Notes under the pieces: model-generated
Told to the model about the DNA's origin: nothing
Database searches by the model: none
Seen by the model: the letters and a program-made list of their open reading frames with translations, nothing else
Shown: positions 1 to 8,481 of the stretch, in pieces
Position numbering within the stretch: the stretch's first letter is position 1
How the letters are laid out: the number at the start of each line of letters is the position of its first letter
From: Planococcus donghaensis MPA1U2
GTDB taxonomy: Bacteria; Bacillota; Bacilli; Bacillales_A; Planococcaceae
Direction: 5' to 3'
Assembly: GCF_000189395.1 (NCBI RefSeq)
Contig: NZ_AEPB01000032.1
Coordinates: 62,001 to 126,000 of the forward strand
DNA length: 64,000 nucleotides
Translations under genes and position numbers: made by a program

Positions 1-795
1 AATACAGTTCGAGCAACAGTTGAAGAAGCTATTGAAATGCTCGAATCGGAAGAATTAGAAGCAGAACCAAGTAAAATGATTCCAGAATGTTTAGTTGTTA
101 CAAATGGTCAGCCTGCGCGTACCACTACTTTTGAAAAAGGCTTTATTACGATTCAAGATGAAAGTTCTATGCTGCCAGCTTATGCATTGCAAGTAGAGCC
201 AGGAATGACGGTTCTTGATATGTGTGCAGCACCAGGTGGCAAAACGACGCATATTGCTGAAAAAATGAACAATAGCGGAACATTATACGCACTGGATTTA
301 CATCAGCATAAAGTGAAATTAATAGATGAAAATGCTGAGCGACTCGGACATACCGTCATCGAAACAACTGTGGGCGACGGCAAACAAAGTGTAGAGCGTT
401 TTGGCGAGGAAAAATTCGACCGCATTTTAGTGGATGCTCCTTGCAGTGGTTTAGGTGTTATTAAACGCAAACCAGATATCAAATACACAAAAAAAGAACA
501 AGATTTTGCTCGTTTGCAGGAAATTCAAATTGAATTATTAGACCAGGCAGCTCGTCTTTTAAAAGAAGACGGCATACTTGTTTACAGTACTTGTACAGTA
601 GATGCTGTTGAAAATAGAGGAACTGCAGAACGATTTTTAAAAGAGCATCCTGAAATGGAAAAAATTCAGGTAGCATTGCCTGATTTAATGGGTATCAAAC
701 ATACAGGCTTTGTCCAAGTATTCCCACAAGATTATGGGAGTGACGGCTTTTTCATCGCTGCTTTTAAAAAAATCCAAAAAACTGCATTAGCTTAA
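1..795 (+). CDS. rsmB: 16S rRNA m5C967 methyltransferase RsmB, C-terminal part (5' end outside window)
   Basis: This is the C-terminal 264 residues of an RsmB/Sun protein; the frame is open from base 1, so the start lies upstream. The enzyme methylates C967 of 16S rRNA using S-adenosylmethionine. Visible hallmarks are the SAM-binding motif DMCAAPGGKT, the DAPCSGLGVIKRKPD motif with one conserved cysteine, and a second motif YSTCT with the catalytic cysteine of NOL1/NOP2/Sun enzymes. About 180 residues, including the NusB-like RNA-binding domain, would lie outside. It is followed after 21 bases by stp. In B. subtilis rlmN lies between these two genes; it is missing here. Confidence 0.95.
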   Translation, partial: NTVRATVEEAIEMLESEELEAEPSKMIPECLVVTNGQPARTTTFEKGFITIQDESSMLPAYALQVEPGMTVLDMCAAPGGKTTHIAEKMNNSGTLYALDLHQHKVKLIDENAERLGHTVIETTVGDGKQSVERFGEEKFDRILVDAPCSGLGVIKRKPDIKYTKKEQDFARLQEIQIELLDQAARLLKEDGILVYSTCTVDAVENRGTAERFLKEHPEMEKIQVALPDLMGIKHTGFVQVFPQDYGSDGFFIAAFKKIQKTALA

Positions 796-816
796 AGAAG
801 ATCGGGGTGTCGTGAT

Positions 817-1566
817 TTGTTTGAGTATGTGATCGAGAGTGATACAGGTAAAATTCGTGTAGTAAATGAAGACAGTGTGGCGGTACTTAAACGACCAGAC
901 GGCTTAATGTTAGCAATTGTAGCAGATGGCATGGGTGGTCATAAAGCTGGAGACGTCGCTAGTAAAATGACTGTCGATCGATTGAGTCAATATTTTTTGG
1001 AAGATGAAGACGCTTCATTTTTGACGCTCGACAACAGACGGCAGTGGCTGTCTGATCGTGTTAAAACGATAAATCGCTTAGTATTTGATCATGCATCGGC
1101 AAATCCAGAGTGCAAAGGCATGGGTACAACGTTGATCGCAGCATTGATCAAAGATGGCGAAGGTGTTTTATGCCATATTGGCGATAGTCGAGCTTATCTT
1201 ATTGGGGAATCGATCAAGCAACTTACACGTGACCATTCTTATGTAAATGTGCTTGTTGATAGTGGTGAAATCAGTCAAGAAGAAGCAGAGGCGCACCCAA
1301 AGAAAAATTGGATTGTTCGTGCACTTGGGACTGAATCGCGTATAGAAAGAGAAATGATTGATTTTTCATTTACAGATTCTCCGTATTTGTTAATTTGTTC
1401 AGACGGATTAAGCAACAAAATACCGCAAGAAGAACTTGCTTCTATTGTTCGCTCTGCAGCTCCTTTATCTCAAAAAGGTCAGGAATTAGTAAGTCTGGCT
1501 AACGACCTTGGTGGAGAAGATAATATTTCGTTAATTCTTCTATCCTCTATGGATAAGGAGGTATAA
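817..1566 (+). CDS. prpC: PP2C-family Ser/Thr phosphatase (PrpC/Stp)
   Basis: A 249-residue metal-dependent PP2C phosphatase that removes phosphate from proteins phosphorylated by the adjacent kinase PrkC. The PP2C motifs are in order: VNED near the N-terminus, DGMGGH, GDSRAYL, CSDGL and GGEDNIS, supplying the aspartates that bind the Mn/Mg pair. Length matches the family (about 254 in B. subtilis). Translation starts at a TTG preceded by GGGGTG at 804-809; no ATG in frame would keep the conserved N-terminus. prkC follows after 2 bases, so the antagonistic pair is translationally linked. Confidence 0.95.
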   Translation: MFEYVIESDTGKIRVVNEDSVAVLKRPDGLMLAIVADGMGGHKAGDVASKMTVDRLSQYFLEDEDASFLTLDNRRQWLSDRVKTINRLVFDHASANPECKGMGTTLIAALIKDGEGVLCHIGDSRAYLIGESIKQLTRDHSYVNVLVDSGEISQEEAEAHPKKNWIVRALGTESRIEREMIDFSFTDSPYLLICSDGLSNKIPQEELASIVRSAAPLSQKGQELVSLANDLGGEDNISLILLSSMDKEV

Positions 1567-1568
1567 AA

Positions 1569-3542
1569 ATGTTGATAGGAAAAAGTATCAACGGCCGCTA
1601 TAAGATCAAGGATTTAATCGGTGGTGGTGGTATGTCTAATGTCTATTTGGCGCATGATATGATTTTGGATCGAGATATAGCGATTAAGATATTGCGATAT
1701 GACTTTTCAAATGAAGAAGAATTACGCAGACGTTTCCAAAGAGAGGCATTATCCACTACTAGTTTGGCGCACCCAAATATCGTAAACATTTTTGATGTGG
1801 GCGAGGACGGTCCTATTCATTATTTAGTAATGGAATATGTTCCGGGAAAAACGCTGAAAGATTACATAATCGAACATTCACCAGTCTCACCTGAGCGGGC
1901 AGTGGAGATTATGAAGCAGTTAGCCTCGGCTTTAGCACATGCTCATCACAACCAAATTGTCCACCGGGATATTAAACCACAAAACATTTTGATGGATGAT
2001 CATGGCAATGTGAAAATATCTGATTTCGGTATTGCTATGGCATTAAGTGCGACATCCTATACACAAACAAATTCCGTTTTGGGAACGGTTCATTATTTAT
2101 CTCCCGAACAGGCTCGAGGCGGAACAGCTAATAAAAAATCCGATATTTACTCACTCGGCATTGTAATGTACGAATTGATCACAGGAAAGCTGCCATTTTC
2201 AGGTGAATCAGCTGTTTCAATTGCGTTAAAACATCTACAGACCGAAACCCCATCTTTGCGCGATACCGTTCCTTCGCTGCCGCAAAGTTTAGAAAATATC
2301 GTTTTAAAAGCTACTGCAAAAAACTTAGAACATCGCTATCAGTCGGCTGATGAAATGGAAGAGGATCTTAATACGGCATTATTACCTGAACGTCTACATG
2401 AACCAAAGTTTATGGTGCCTGTCGACCAAGATGAAACGCGTGCTATGCCTGCCATTAAAGATTCGGCAGTCTATGCAAATGTTGAAGAGTCAAAAACAAT
2501 GCCCTTACCGGTAAATGATACTGAAACTGAACAAAAAGTTCCTGTAAAAAAGAAGCGAAAAAAATGGCCTTGGATTATCGGTGTGTTGTCGTTCTTATTG
2601 GTAGCTGGACTAATACAAGCAATCGCATTTCCGGGACTTTTTGAACCGCGACAAGTAGCTGTACCGGATGTTTCTGGCATGGAGCATACAGAAGCTGTAG
2701 AAGAACTACAAGCCAGCGGTTTTGTTGTAGGTGAAGAAACCGAAGAGTTTTCAGAAGAAATTACGGACAACCACATTATCCGAACCATTCCAGAAGCAGG
2801 GAAAATGAGAGATCGCGAATCAGCGATTCAGCTCTTCGTCAGCAAAGGAAAAGAAAAAGTTGAAATGACTGATTTTGTCGGTACAATGCTTGAAGATGCT
2901 TTAACCGATTTAGAAGCGAAAAATTTTGCGCCGGCTAATACTACAGAAGAGTTTTCCGATGAACCGGTCGGGACAATTTTAAACCAGCGCCCAGCAGCTG
3001 GAGAAGAAGTCATTATAAGTGAAACCGATGTTGAATTTATCGTCAGCAAAGGGAAAGACTTGCGCAATGTCGAAGATTTGACCGGATTCACTGAGGAAAA
3101 TCTTAATGATTATGCTCGTTCTTCAGGCTTTAATATCCGAATTGTGTCTGAACAAGCATCTAGTGAGGTTGAAGCTGGAAAAGTAATGTCTCAAACCCCT
3201 GCTGCAGGAGAACAACTTGAAGCAGGAAGCACAATTGAAGTAACCTTGTCTTCAGGCGTGGCTGAACAACCTATGAAAACATACATTCATACAGTGACCA
3301 TTCCGTATGAACCAGCTGAACCAGTTGAAGAAGGCGAAGAGCCGGTTGAGCAGACCATTCAAGTTTATATACAAGACAATACCAATACTATGGTAGAGCC
3401 AGTTGAAGAATTTAAAATTACCGAAGATAAATCTCACCAGATTGAACTGCAAATTGCTGAAGGCGAAAGTGCATCTTATCGAATTGTCCGAGATTCAACG
3501 ATTATATTAGAAGAAACTTTTGAGTACTCAAGTGTGGAATAA
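1569..3542 (+). CDS. prkC: Membrane Ser/Thr protein kinase with three PASTA repeats (PrkC/Stk)
   Basis: A 657-residue transmembrane eukaryotic-type kinase. The cytoplasmic N-terminal domain (about 1-275) has a glycine-rich loop at 18-21, ATP-binding Lys40, catalytic HRDIKPQN with Asp134, DFGIA, and an activation loop rich in Ser/Thr. A basic stretch precedes one membrane segment near 333-356. Three extracellular PASTA repeats follow (about 360-560), the module known to bind muropeptides or lipid II, then a roughly 95-residue acidic C-terminal domain. In the family it links cell-wall state to growth and stress signalling. Encoded directly after its phosphatase prpC and before rsgA, as in Bacillus. 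Confidence 0.95.
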   Translation: MLIGKSINGRYKIKDLIGGGGMSNVYLAHDMILDRDIAIKILRYDFSNEEELRRRFQREALSTTSLAHPNIVNIFDVGEDGPIHYLVMEYVPGKTLKDYIIEHSPVSPERAVEIMKQLASALAHAHHNQIVHRDIKPQNILMDDHGNVKISDFGIAMALSATSYTQTNSVLGTVHYLSPEQARGGTANKKSDIYSLGIVMYELITGKLPFSGESAVSIALKHLQTETPSLRDTVPSLPQSLENIVLKATAKNLEHRYQSADEMEEDLNTALLPERLHEPKFMVPVDQDETRAMPAIKDSAVYANVEESKTMPLPVNDTETEQKVPVKKKRKKWPWIIGVLSFLLVAGLIQAIAFPGLFEPRQVAVPDVSGMEHTEAVEELQASGFVVGEETEEFSEEITDNHIIRTIPEAGKMRDRESAIQLFVSKGKEKVEMTDFVGTMLEDALTDLEAKNFAPANTTEEFSDEPVGTILNQRPAAGEEVIISETDVEFIVSKGKDLRNVEDLTGFTEENLNDYARSSGFNIRIVSEQASSEVEAGKVMSQTPAAGEQLEAGSTIEVTLSSGVAEQPMKTYIHTVTIPYEPAEPVEEGEEPVEQTIQVYIQDNTNTMVEPVEEFKITEDKSHQIELQIAEGESASYRIVRDSTIILEETFEYSSVE

Positions 3543-3562
3543 GCGATGAATGGAGTGAAACG

Positions 3563-4459
3563 ATGCCGAAAGGTCAAATCAGAAAAGCATTAAGCGGGTT
3601 CTATTATGTATTAGATGAAGATGGAGAGCGATATACGCAATGTCGTGGTCGCGGTGTTTTTCGTAATCGTCAAATCACACCGTTAGTTGGCGATTACGTC
3701 GACTATAAAGCAGATAATGAATTAGAAGGTACTATTTTACATGTGTACGATCGGAAAAACGAATTGGTACGACCGCCAATTGCGAATGTAGATCAAGCAA
3801 TTTTGGTGTTTTCAGCGAAACAACCAGATTTTCATCCGTTACTGCTAGACCGCTTTTTAACAGCGATTGAATCGCATTCAATTCAACCGGTCATTTGTTT
3901 AACAAAAATGGATTTGCTGAAAGAAGAAGAAAAAGAAAAAATTCAACAGTATATTAAAGATTACGAAAAAATTGGTTATGAAGTCATTCCTACTTTTATT
4001 GACGATCCGGCATTAAAAGATCGGTTAATGCCGGTACTTGAAGGGAAAATCAGCGTGCTTGCTGGGCAATCGGGAGTTGGGAAATCTACGATGCTCAACA
4101 CCATCTTACCGTCGTTAGAATTAAAAACAGATGATATTTCGAAAGCCTTAAACCGAGGCAAACATACGACACGTCACGTAGAGCTAATCGCCGTTAATAA
4201 TGGCTTACTAGCTGATACGCCTGGGTTTAGTTCATTCGATTTTGAAACGATGGAACGAGAAGAGTTGTCGGCTTGTTTTCCAGAGTTTGCAGCGCGTTCG
4301 AACGCATGTAAATTCCGGGAATGCTTGCATTTGAATGAACCCAAATGTGCCATTAAAGCAGCAGTTGAAGCGAAAGAAATACCGGATTATCGCTATAAAC
4401 ATTACTTGAAGTTTTTAGAAGAAATTATGAGTCGAAAGCCGAGGTATTCAAATGATTAA
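3563..4459 (+). CDS. rsgA: Small-subunit ribosome assembly GTPase RsgA (CpgA/YloQ)
   Basis: A 298-residue circularly permuted GTPase that checks late maturation of the 30S subunit. The motif order is permuted as expected: an N-terminal OB fold, then G4 (TKMD), then the P loop GQSGVGKS at residues 168-175, then G3 (DTPG) followed by FSSFDF. The C-terminal zinc knuckle is visible as Cys-Lys-Phe-Arg-Glu-Cys-Leu-His and a further Cys. Its gene follows the kinase, and RsgA is a known phosphorylation target of PrkC in related bacteria. It overlaps the start of rpe by 8 bases. Confidence 0.95.
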   Translation: MPKGQIRKALSGFYYVLDEDGERYTQCRGRGVFRNRQITPLVGDYVDYKADNELEGTILHVYDRKNELVRPPIANVDQAILVFSAKQPDFHPLLLDRFLTAIESHSIQPVICLTKMDLLKEEEKEKIQQYIKDYEKIGYEVIPTFIDDPALKDRLMPVLEGKISVLAGQSGVGKSTMLNTILPSLELKTDDISKALNRGKHTTRHVELIAVNNGLLADTPGFSSFDFETMEREELSACFPEFAARSNACKFRECLHLNEPKCAIKAAVEAKEIPDYRYKHYLKFLEEIMSRKPRYSND

Positions 4460-5117
4460 AATTGCACCGTCTATTTTAGCAGCAGATTTCGCGAAACTTG
4501 GAGAAGAAGTGGTAGAAGTAGAAAAAGCAGGAGCAGATTGGATTCATGTAGATGTCATGGACGGCCATTTCGTTCCTAATATTTCATTTGGTGCGATTGT
4601 GCTAAATGCCATTCGCCCGCTAACAAAATTGCCAATGGATGTTCACTTAATGATTGAAAATCCAGATCTATATATTGAAGAATTTGGAAAAGCGGGGGCT
4701 GACTATATTACCGTACACGTAGAAGCATGTCCTCATTTGCACCGGACAATTCAATTGATTCGTTCATTTGGTGTGAAACCAGGGGTTGTATTAAATCCAC
4801 ATACGCCAATCGAAACGATTCAGCATATTCTTGAGGATATCGATCTCGTCCTATTTATGACAGTCAATCCTGGATTCGGGGGACAGAAATTTATCCATTC
4901 GGTTGTTCCGAAAGTAAAACAACTGTCTGACATCATTAAAGAAAAAGAGCTATCAATCGAAATTGAAATTGATGGTGGTATTAACGAAGAAACCATCGTA
5001 GCTTGTGCAGAAGCAGGGGCAACGGTTTTTGTGGCAGGTTCAGCTATCTATAGCAAAAAAGACCGTGCAGAAGCTCTTCAAGCAATTAGGAAAGCGGGAG
5101 AAGAGGCGATTTCGTGA
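4452..5117 (+). CDS. rpe: Ribulose-phosphate 3-epimerase
   Basis: A 221-residue TIM-barrel enzyme interconverting ribulose 5-phosphate and xylulose 5-phosphate in the pentose phosphate pathway. The sequence shows the N-terminal PSILAADF motif, HVDVMDGHFVPN with the metal-binding His/Asp, DVHLMI, MTVNPGFGGQ, and the phosphate-binding EIDGGI and AGSAIY segments. Length is that of the family. It overlaps rsgA by 8 bases and the following thiN by 4 bases (GTGA). Confidence 0.96.
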   Translation: MIKIAPSILAADFAKLGEEVVEVEKAGADWIHVDVMDGHFVPNISFGAIVLNAIRPLTKLPMDVHLMIENPDLYIEEFGKAGADYITVHVEACPHLHRTIQLIRSFGVKPGVVLNPHTPIETIQHILEDIDLVLFMTVNPGFGGQKFIHSVVPKVKQLSDIIKEKELSIEIEIDGGINEETIVACAEAGATVFVAGSAIYSKKDRAEALQAIRKAGEEAIS

Positions 5118-5755
5118 ATGTCATTTTAATCGCAGGAGGTCCGGCAGATGAACTGCCGGATTTCTCTTTATTTCCTAACGCTAGTTATATAGGTGTTGAT
5201 TCCGGGACGCTTGCGTTACTCGAAAGAGGCATTCATCCGGTAGCCGCTGTTGGAGATTTCGACTCGGTATCAGCGGATGACTATGAAAAAATTCGATTTG
5301 CTTTTCCTGATTTGGCACGATCGCCTTCAGAAAAAGATCAATCGGATACAGAGCTAGGACTTGAAAAAGCGATGACCTATCACCCGGAACAAGTCATACT
5401 TGCCGGTGTCACCGGTGGGCGCTTGGATCATTACATGAGCGTCTTGCATATCGTCTATCATTATCAACAAAAATTTCCCGAAACTCGCTTTAGTTTAGTA
5501 AACAACCAAAATCAAATTCGGTTTTTAAGTCCAGGCACGCATGAGCTTGAAAAAGACACACGTTACCGTTATGTGTCTTTTTATCCTTTTGCAGAAGAAG
5601 TTCAAGGTTTAACGTTATCGGGCTTTAAATACCCTGTAACAAGTGAATACCTTCCTTTTGGGACGACTCGCTTTGTCAGCAATGAACTTTTAGGACGTGG
5701 AACTGTCAAGATAGACAGTGGCTATTGTTTACTCGTTGAAAGTTCAGATGCATAG
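5114..5755 (+). CDS. thiN: Thiamine diphosphokinase
   Basis: A 213-residue cytosolic enzyme that transfers a pyrophosphate from ATP to thiamine. Visible features are the N-terminal ILIAGGP, the VGDFDSV motif, KDQSDTELG, and TGGRLDH, which together form the active site of the family. Translation starts with a GTG that overlaps the rpe stop codon. It is the last gene of the stp-prkC-rsgA-rpe-thiN cluster and is followed by a strong terminator. B. subtilis encodes spoVM just downstream; no such 26-codon gene is present here. Confidence 0.92.
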   Translation: MNVILIAGGPADELPDFSLFPNASYIGVDSGTLALLERGIHPVAAVGDFDSVSADDYEKIRFAFPDLARSPSEKDQSDTELGLEKAMTYHPEQVILAGVTGGRLDHYMSVLHIVYHYQQKFPETRFSLVNNQNQIRFLSPGTHELEKDTRYRYVSFYPFAEEVQGLTLSGFKYPVTSEYLPFGTTRFVSNELLGRGTVKIDSGYCLLVESSDA

Positions 5756-5779
5756 AGCAGGCTTTTCTATTCGTTAAAT

Positions 5780-5821
5780 AAAAGGGCACAGAAAAACAAC
5801 TTGTTTTTCTGTGCCTTTTTT
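5780..5821 (+). terminator. Rho-independent terminator of the stp-thiN cluster
   Basis: A long perfect inverted repeat pairs GGCACAGAAAAACAA (5785-5799) with its complement (5801-5815) and is followed by a run of T. It ends transcription after thiN. Confidence 0.9.
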
Positions 5822-5855
5822 AGATGCATTTTTAAATCAGGTAAAACTTTAAACC

Positions 5856-5894
5856 ACGAAAAAATGCCAGGCTGATTAAATCAGCACTGGCATT
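5856..5894 (-). terminator. Rho-independent terminator of rpmB (minus strand)
   Basis: An inverted repeat ATGCCAG/CTGGCAT encloses an inner GCTGA/TCAGC hairpin. On the minus strand it is followed by a T run (A run at 5858-5862 on the plus strand). It lies 13 bases past the rpmB stop, facing the thiN terminator. Confidence 0.85.
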
Positions 5895-5906
5895 ATCCAT
5901 GAGCGA

Positions 5907-6095
5907 TTATACGCGCTCAACTTTTCCTGATTTCATGGCTCTTGCAGAAACCCATACACGTTTCGGTTTACCGTCTACAAGGATGCGAACTTTTTGAAGG
6001 TTTGCTCCCCATGTACGTTTTGTCGAATTCATTGCGTGCGAACGGGCATTTCCGGCGCGAGCTTTACGTCCACTAACTGCACATACTTTAGGCAT
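5907..6095 (-). CDS. rpmB: 50S ribosomal protein L28
   Basis: A 62-residue basic protein of the large subunit. The sequence begins [23 protein letters not shown] and carries the [12 protein letters not shown] segment typical of L28. Only one Cys is present near the N-terminus, so it looks like the zinc-free type. A strong ribosome binding site (GGAGGG on the minus strand) precedes the ATG. It is the only minus-strand gene in the window and is inverted between thiN and the Asp23-family gene, the same arrangement as in Bacillus. Confidence 0.97.
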   Translation of the reverse strand: MPKVCAVSGRKARAGNARSHAMNSTKRTWGANLQKVRILVDGKPKRVWVSARAMKSGKVERV

Positions 6096-6251
6096 GTAAG
6101 TCCCTCCTCACAAGTGAAGCTGAAAATTATAATAGAATTTCAGTTCGTTTTTCGTTTCACATACTTTAATAATTTACCACAGACAAATCGCGTTTGCAAC
6201 TATATTTGAAGGTCTTTAAAGAAAAAAACCTTTACACCTTAAAACGGTGGC

Positions 6252-6280
6252 TTTTCATCTATAAGTCTTTAAGGTAGAAT
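6252..6280 (+). promoter_or_regulatory. Possible promoter for the Asp23-family gene and fakA
   Basis: TTTTCA (6252-6257) and TAGAAT (6275-6280) are 17 bases apart, placing a transcript start about 30 bases before the Asp23-family start codon. The match is moderate. The rest of the 6096-6315 interval is AT-rich and shows no gene. Confidence 0.4.
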
Positions 6281-6315
6281 GGTAAGAGTGAAATAGGACT
6301 CAAGGAGGAATTTCC

Positions 6316-6678
6316 ATGTCGATTGAATTAAAGAACGAATACGGTCAAATCGATATTTCCAATGATGTAGTTGCTCAAATAGCAGGCGGCGCAGCGATTG
6401 AATGTTACGGTATTGTAGGCATGGCGACGAAACACCAAATACGTGATGGTCTAACAGATATACTCCGCAAAGAAAATTTTGCAAAAGGAGTTATTGTGCG
6501 ACAAGAAGATGAAAATTTGGTTATTGATATGTATGTCATTATTAGCTACGGAACGAAAATTTCTGAAGTGGCTTATCAAGTCCAGTCCAAAGTAAAATAC
6601 ACAATTACACAAACATTGGGTATGTCAGTAAAAGCAGTAAATATTTTTGTCCAAGGAGTTCGCGTAACGAACCCGTAG
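6316..6678 (+). CDS. yloU: Asp23/Gls24 family envelope stress protein (YloU-like)
   Basis: A 120-residue protein of the Asp23 family (DUF322). Key segments are an N-terminal IDISNDVVAQIAGGAAIECYGIVGM and a central VIDMYVIISYGTKISEVAYQVQ, with TLGM...VNIFVQGVRV at the end. Relatives associate with the membrane and with cell-envelope homeostasis; the precise role of YloU is not established. A strong AGGAGG site precedes the ATG. It lies 18 bases before fakA, a pairing conserved in Firmicutes. Confidence 0.9.
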   Translation: MSIELKNEYGQIDISNDVVAQIAGGAAIECYGIVGMATKHQIRDGLTDILRKENFAKGVIVRQEDENLVIDMYVIISYGTKISEVAYQVQSKVKYTITQTLGMSVKAVNIFVQGVRVTNP

Positions 6679-6696
6679 GAGGAGGAAGAAACGGAT

Positions 6697-8349
6697 ATGA
6701 AGTCATTAAATGGCGTGAAGTTCGCAGAAATGGTTCAGATGGGATCTCACCATCTTTTTCAAAATGCGGACTATGTTGATGCATTAAATGTTTTCCCGGT
6801 ACCTGATGGCGACACAGGAACCAATATGAATTTGTCGATGACTTCTGGAGCGAAAGAAACAACTGCTCAAGCAGATGCTCATATTGGCAAAACAGCAGGA
6901 GCTTTATCTAAAGGGTTATTAATGGGAGCGCGTGGAAACTCAGGCGTTATTTTGTCACAGCTTTTTAGAGGTTTTGGTAAATACATTGCTTCAGAATCGG
7001 AATTGACTGTACTTAAATTTGCTGAAGCTCTACAACACGGTGTTGAAACTGCTTATAAAGCCGTGATGAAACCAGTTGAAGGTACAATTTTAACAGTTGC
7101 AAAAGATGCAGCTGCTAAAGGGATGGAAATAGCGAAAACGGAAGAAGACATCATTGCTTTTTTTGAAGCTGTAGTAACTGAAGCACAAGCTTCTTTAGAG
7201 CGTACACCTGACTTATTGCCAGTGTTAAAAGAAGTTGGCGTAGTAGACAGTGGCGGTCAGGGGCTTGTTTATGTGTACGAAGGATTCCTCGCTTCACTTA
7301 AAGGCGAAGAACTGCCAGAAAAACATGCGCATCATTCGATGACAGATCTAGTGAGTGCAGAACACCATAAAAATATTGCCGGTTTCATGGATACAGCTGA
7401 TATCGAATTTGGCTATTGCACAGAGTTTATGGTGAAGTTTGAAGAAGGCAAAAAAGAATTTAATGAAGCTATGTTCCGTTCAGACTTGAGTGGGTACGGA
7501 GATTCGTTACTAGTCATCGCTGATGATGAAGTTGCGAAAATTCACATCCATTCAGAAGAACCCGGAAAAGTGCTTACATATGGTCAAGATTACGGAAGCT
7601 TGATCAGTATGAAAATCGAAAATATGCGTCAACAGCATATCGATATTGTAGGCGAAGATTTCCAAAAAAGCGCACCTGAAAAACAAGCTACGCATCCTTA
7701 TGCAGTCGTAACGGTTGCAATGGGCGAAGGAATTGCTGAATTATTGCGCAGTATCGGAGCTTCATATGTGATTGAAGGCGGACAAACAATGAATCCTTCA
7801 ACAGAAGATATTGTGAACGCTGTTAAGTCGATTGGTGCAGAACGCGTGCTTATTTTGCCTAACAATAAAAACATCATTATGGCTGCAGAACAAGCAGCTG
7901 AACTTTTAGACATTGAAGCGGCTGTAGTTCCGACAACAGATGTACCTCAAGGTATGTCAGCATTGCTTGCTTTTAATCCAGGAGCATCTGTGGAAGATAA
8001 CCAAGCGTCAATGGCAAGTGCTTCGAAACATGTGAAATCAGGTTCTGTCACGTTTGCAGTCCGTGATACATCGATCGATGGTGTTGAAATTAAAAAAGAT
8101 GATTTCATGGGTATTTCTGAAGGAAAGATTATTGTTTCTGACAGTAAGCTTGAATATGTTACAGAAGAACTGGCTAAAAAATTAGTGGATAGCGAATCTG
8201 AAATCGTCACAATTCTTTACGGAGAAGATACGACAGAAGCTGATGCTCAAAAATTAGGCGAATTCATCGAGTCGTTAAATAGCGATGTTGAAGTTGAAAT
8301 TCATAACGGCAAGCAACCTTTGTATCCATTTATCCTAGCGGTAGAATAA
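6697..8349 (+). CDS. fakA: Fatty acid kinase ATP-binding subunit FakA (YloV, DhaL domain)
   Basis: A 550-residue protein with an N-terminal DhaL/Dak2-type ATP-binding domain and a C-terminal FakA-specific region. The ATP/Mg motif NVFPVPDGDTGTNM lies near residues 28-41, followed by GARGNSGVILSQ and VDSGGQGL. In Firmicutes FakA phosphorylates fatty acids bound to FakB, feeding exogenous fatty acids toward PlsX/PlsY. That fits the nearby fapR-plsX lipid operon, although recG and the serine dehydratase genes lie between. A FakB gene is not visible in this window. Confidence 0.93.
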   Translation: MKSLNGVKFAEMVQMGSHHLFQNADYVDALNVFPVPDGDTGTNMNLSMTSGAKETTAQADAHIGKTAGALSKGLLMGARGNSGVILSQLFRGFGKYIASESELTVLKFAEALQHGVETAYKAVMKPVEGTILTVAKDAAAKGMEIAKTEEDIIAFFEAVVTEAQASLERTPDLLPVLKEVGVVDSGGQGLVYVYEGFLASLKGEELPEKHAHHSMTDLVSAEHHKNIAGFMDTADIEFGYCTEFMVKFEEGKKEFNEAMFRSDLSGYGDSLLVIADDEVAKIHIHSEEPGKVLTYGQDYGSLISMKIENMRQQHIDIVGEDFQKSAPEKQATHPYAVVTVAMGEGIAELLRSIGASYVIEGGQTMNPSTEDIVNAVKSIGAERVLILPNNKNIIMAAEQAAELLDIEAAVVPTTDVPQGMSALLAFNPGASVEDNQASMASASKHVKSGSVTFAVRDTSIDGVEIKKDDFMGISEGKIIVSDSKLEYVTEELAKKLVDSESEIVTILYGEDTTEADAQKLGEFIESLNSDVEVEIHNGKQPLYPFILAVE

Positions 8350-8386
8350 ATTTCTTTACGTTAGTGGAATATCGTCAAAAGCTAAG

Positions 8387-8412
8387 GCGCATACGAATGT
8401 ATGCGCTTTTTT
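8387..8412 (+). terminator. Rho-independent terminator after fakA
   Basis: GCGCATAC (8387-8394) pairs perfectly with GTATGCGC (8399-8406) across a 4-base loop, followed by a T run. Confidence 0.9.
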
Positions 8413-8416
8413 ATTT

Positions 8417-8445
8417 TTGTGAAATATGTCAAAATCATGTACACT
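8417..8445 (+). promoter_or_regulatory. Promoter for sdaAB-sdaAA
   Basis: TTGTGA (8417-8422) and TACACT (8440-8445) are 17 bases apart and lie directly after the fakA terminator, 37 bases before the sdaAB start codon. Confidence 0.65.
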
Positions 8446-8481
8446 AACAGTATACGTAACCGAAAGTGAGGGGTTTGAGCC

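Noticed and set aside
5994-6209. 71-codon plus-strand frame opposite rpmB
   Set aside because: It overlaps the rpmB coding region and promoter side and has no family or ribosome site.
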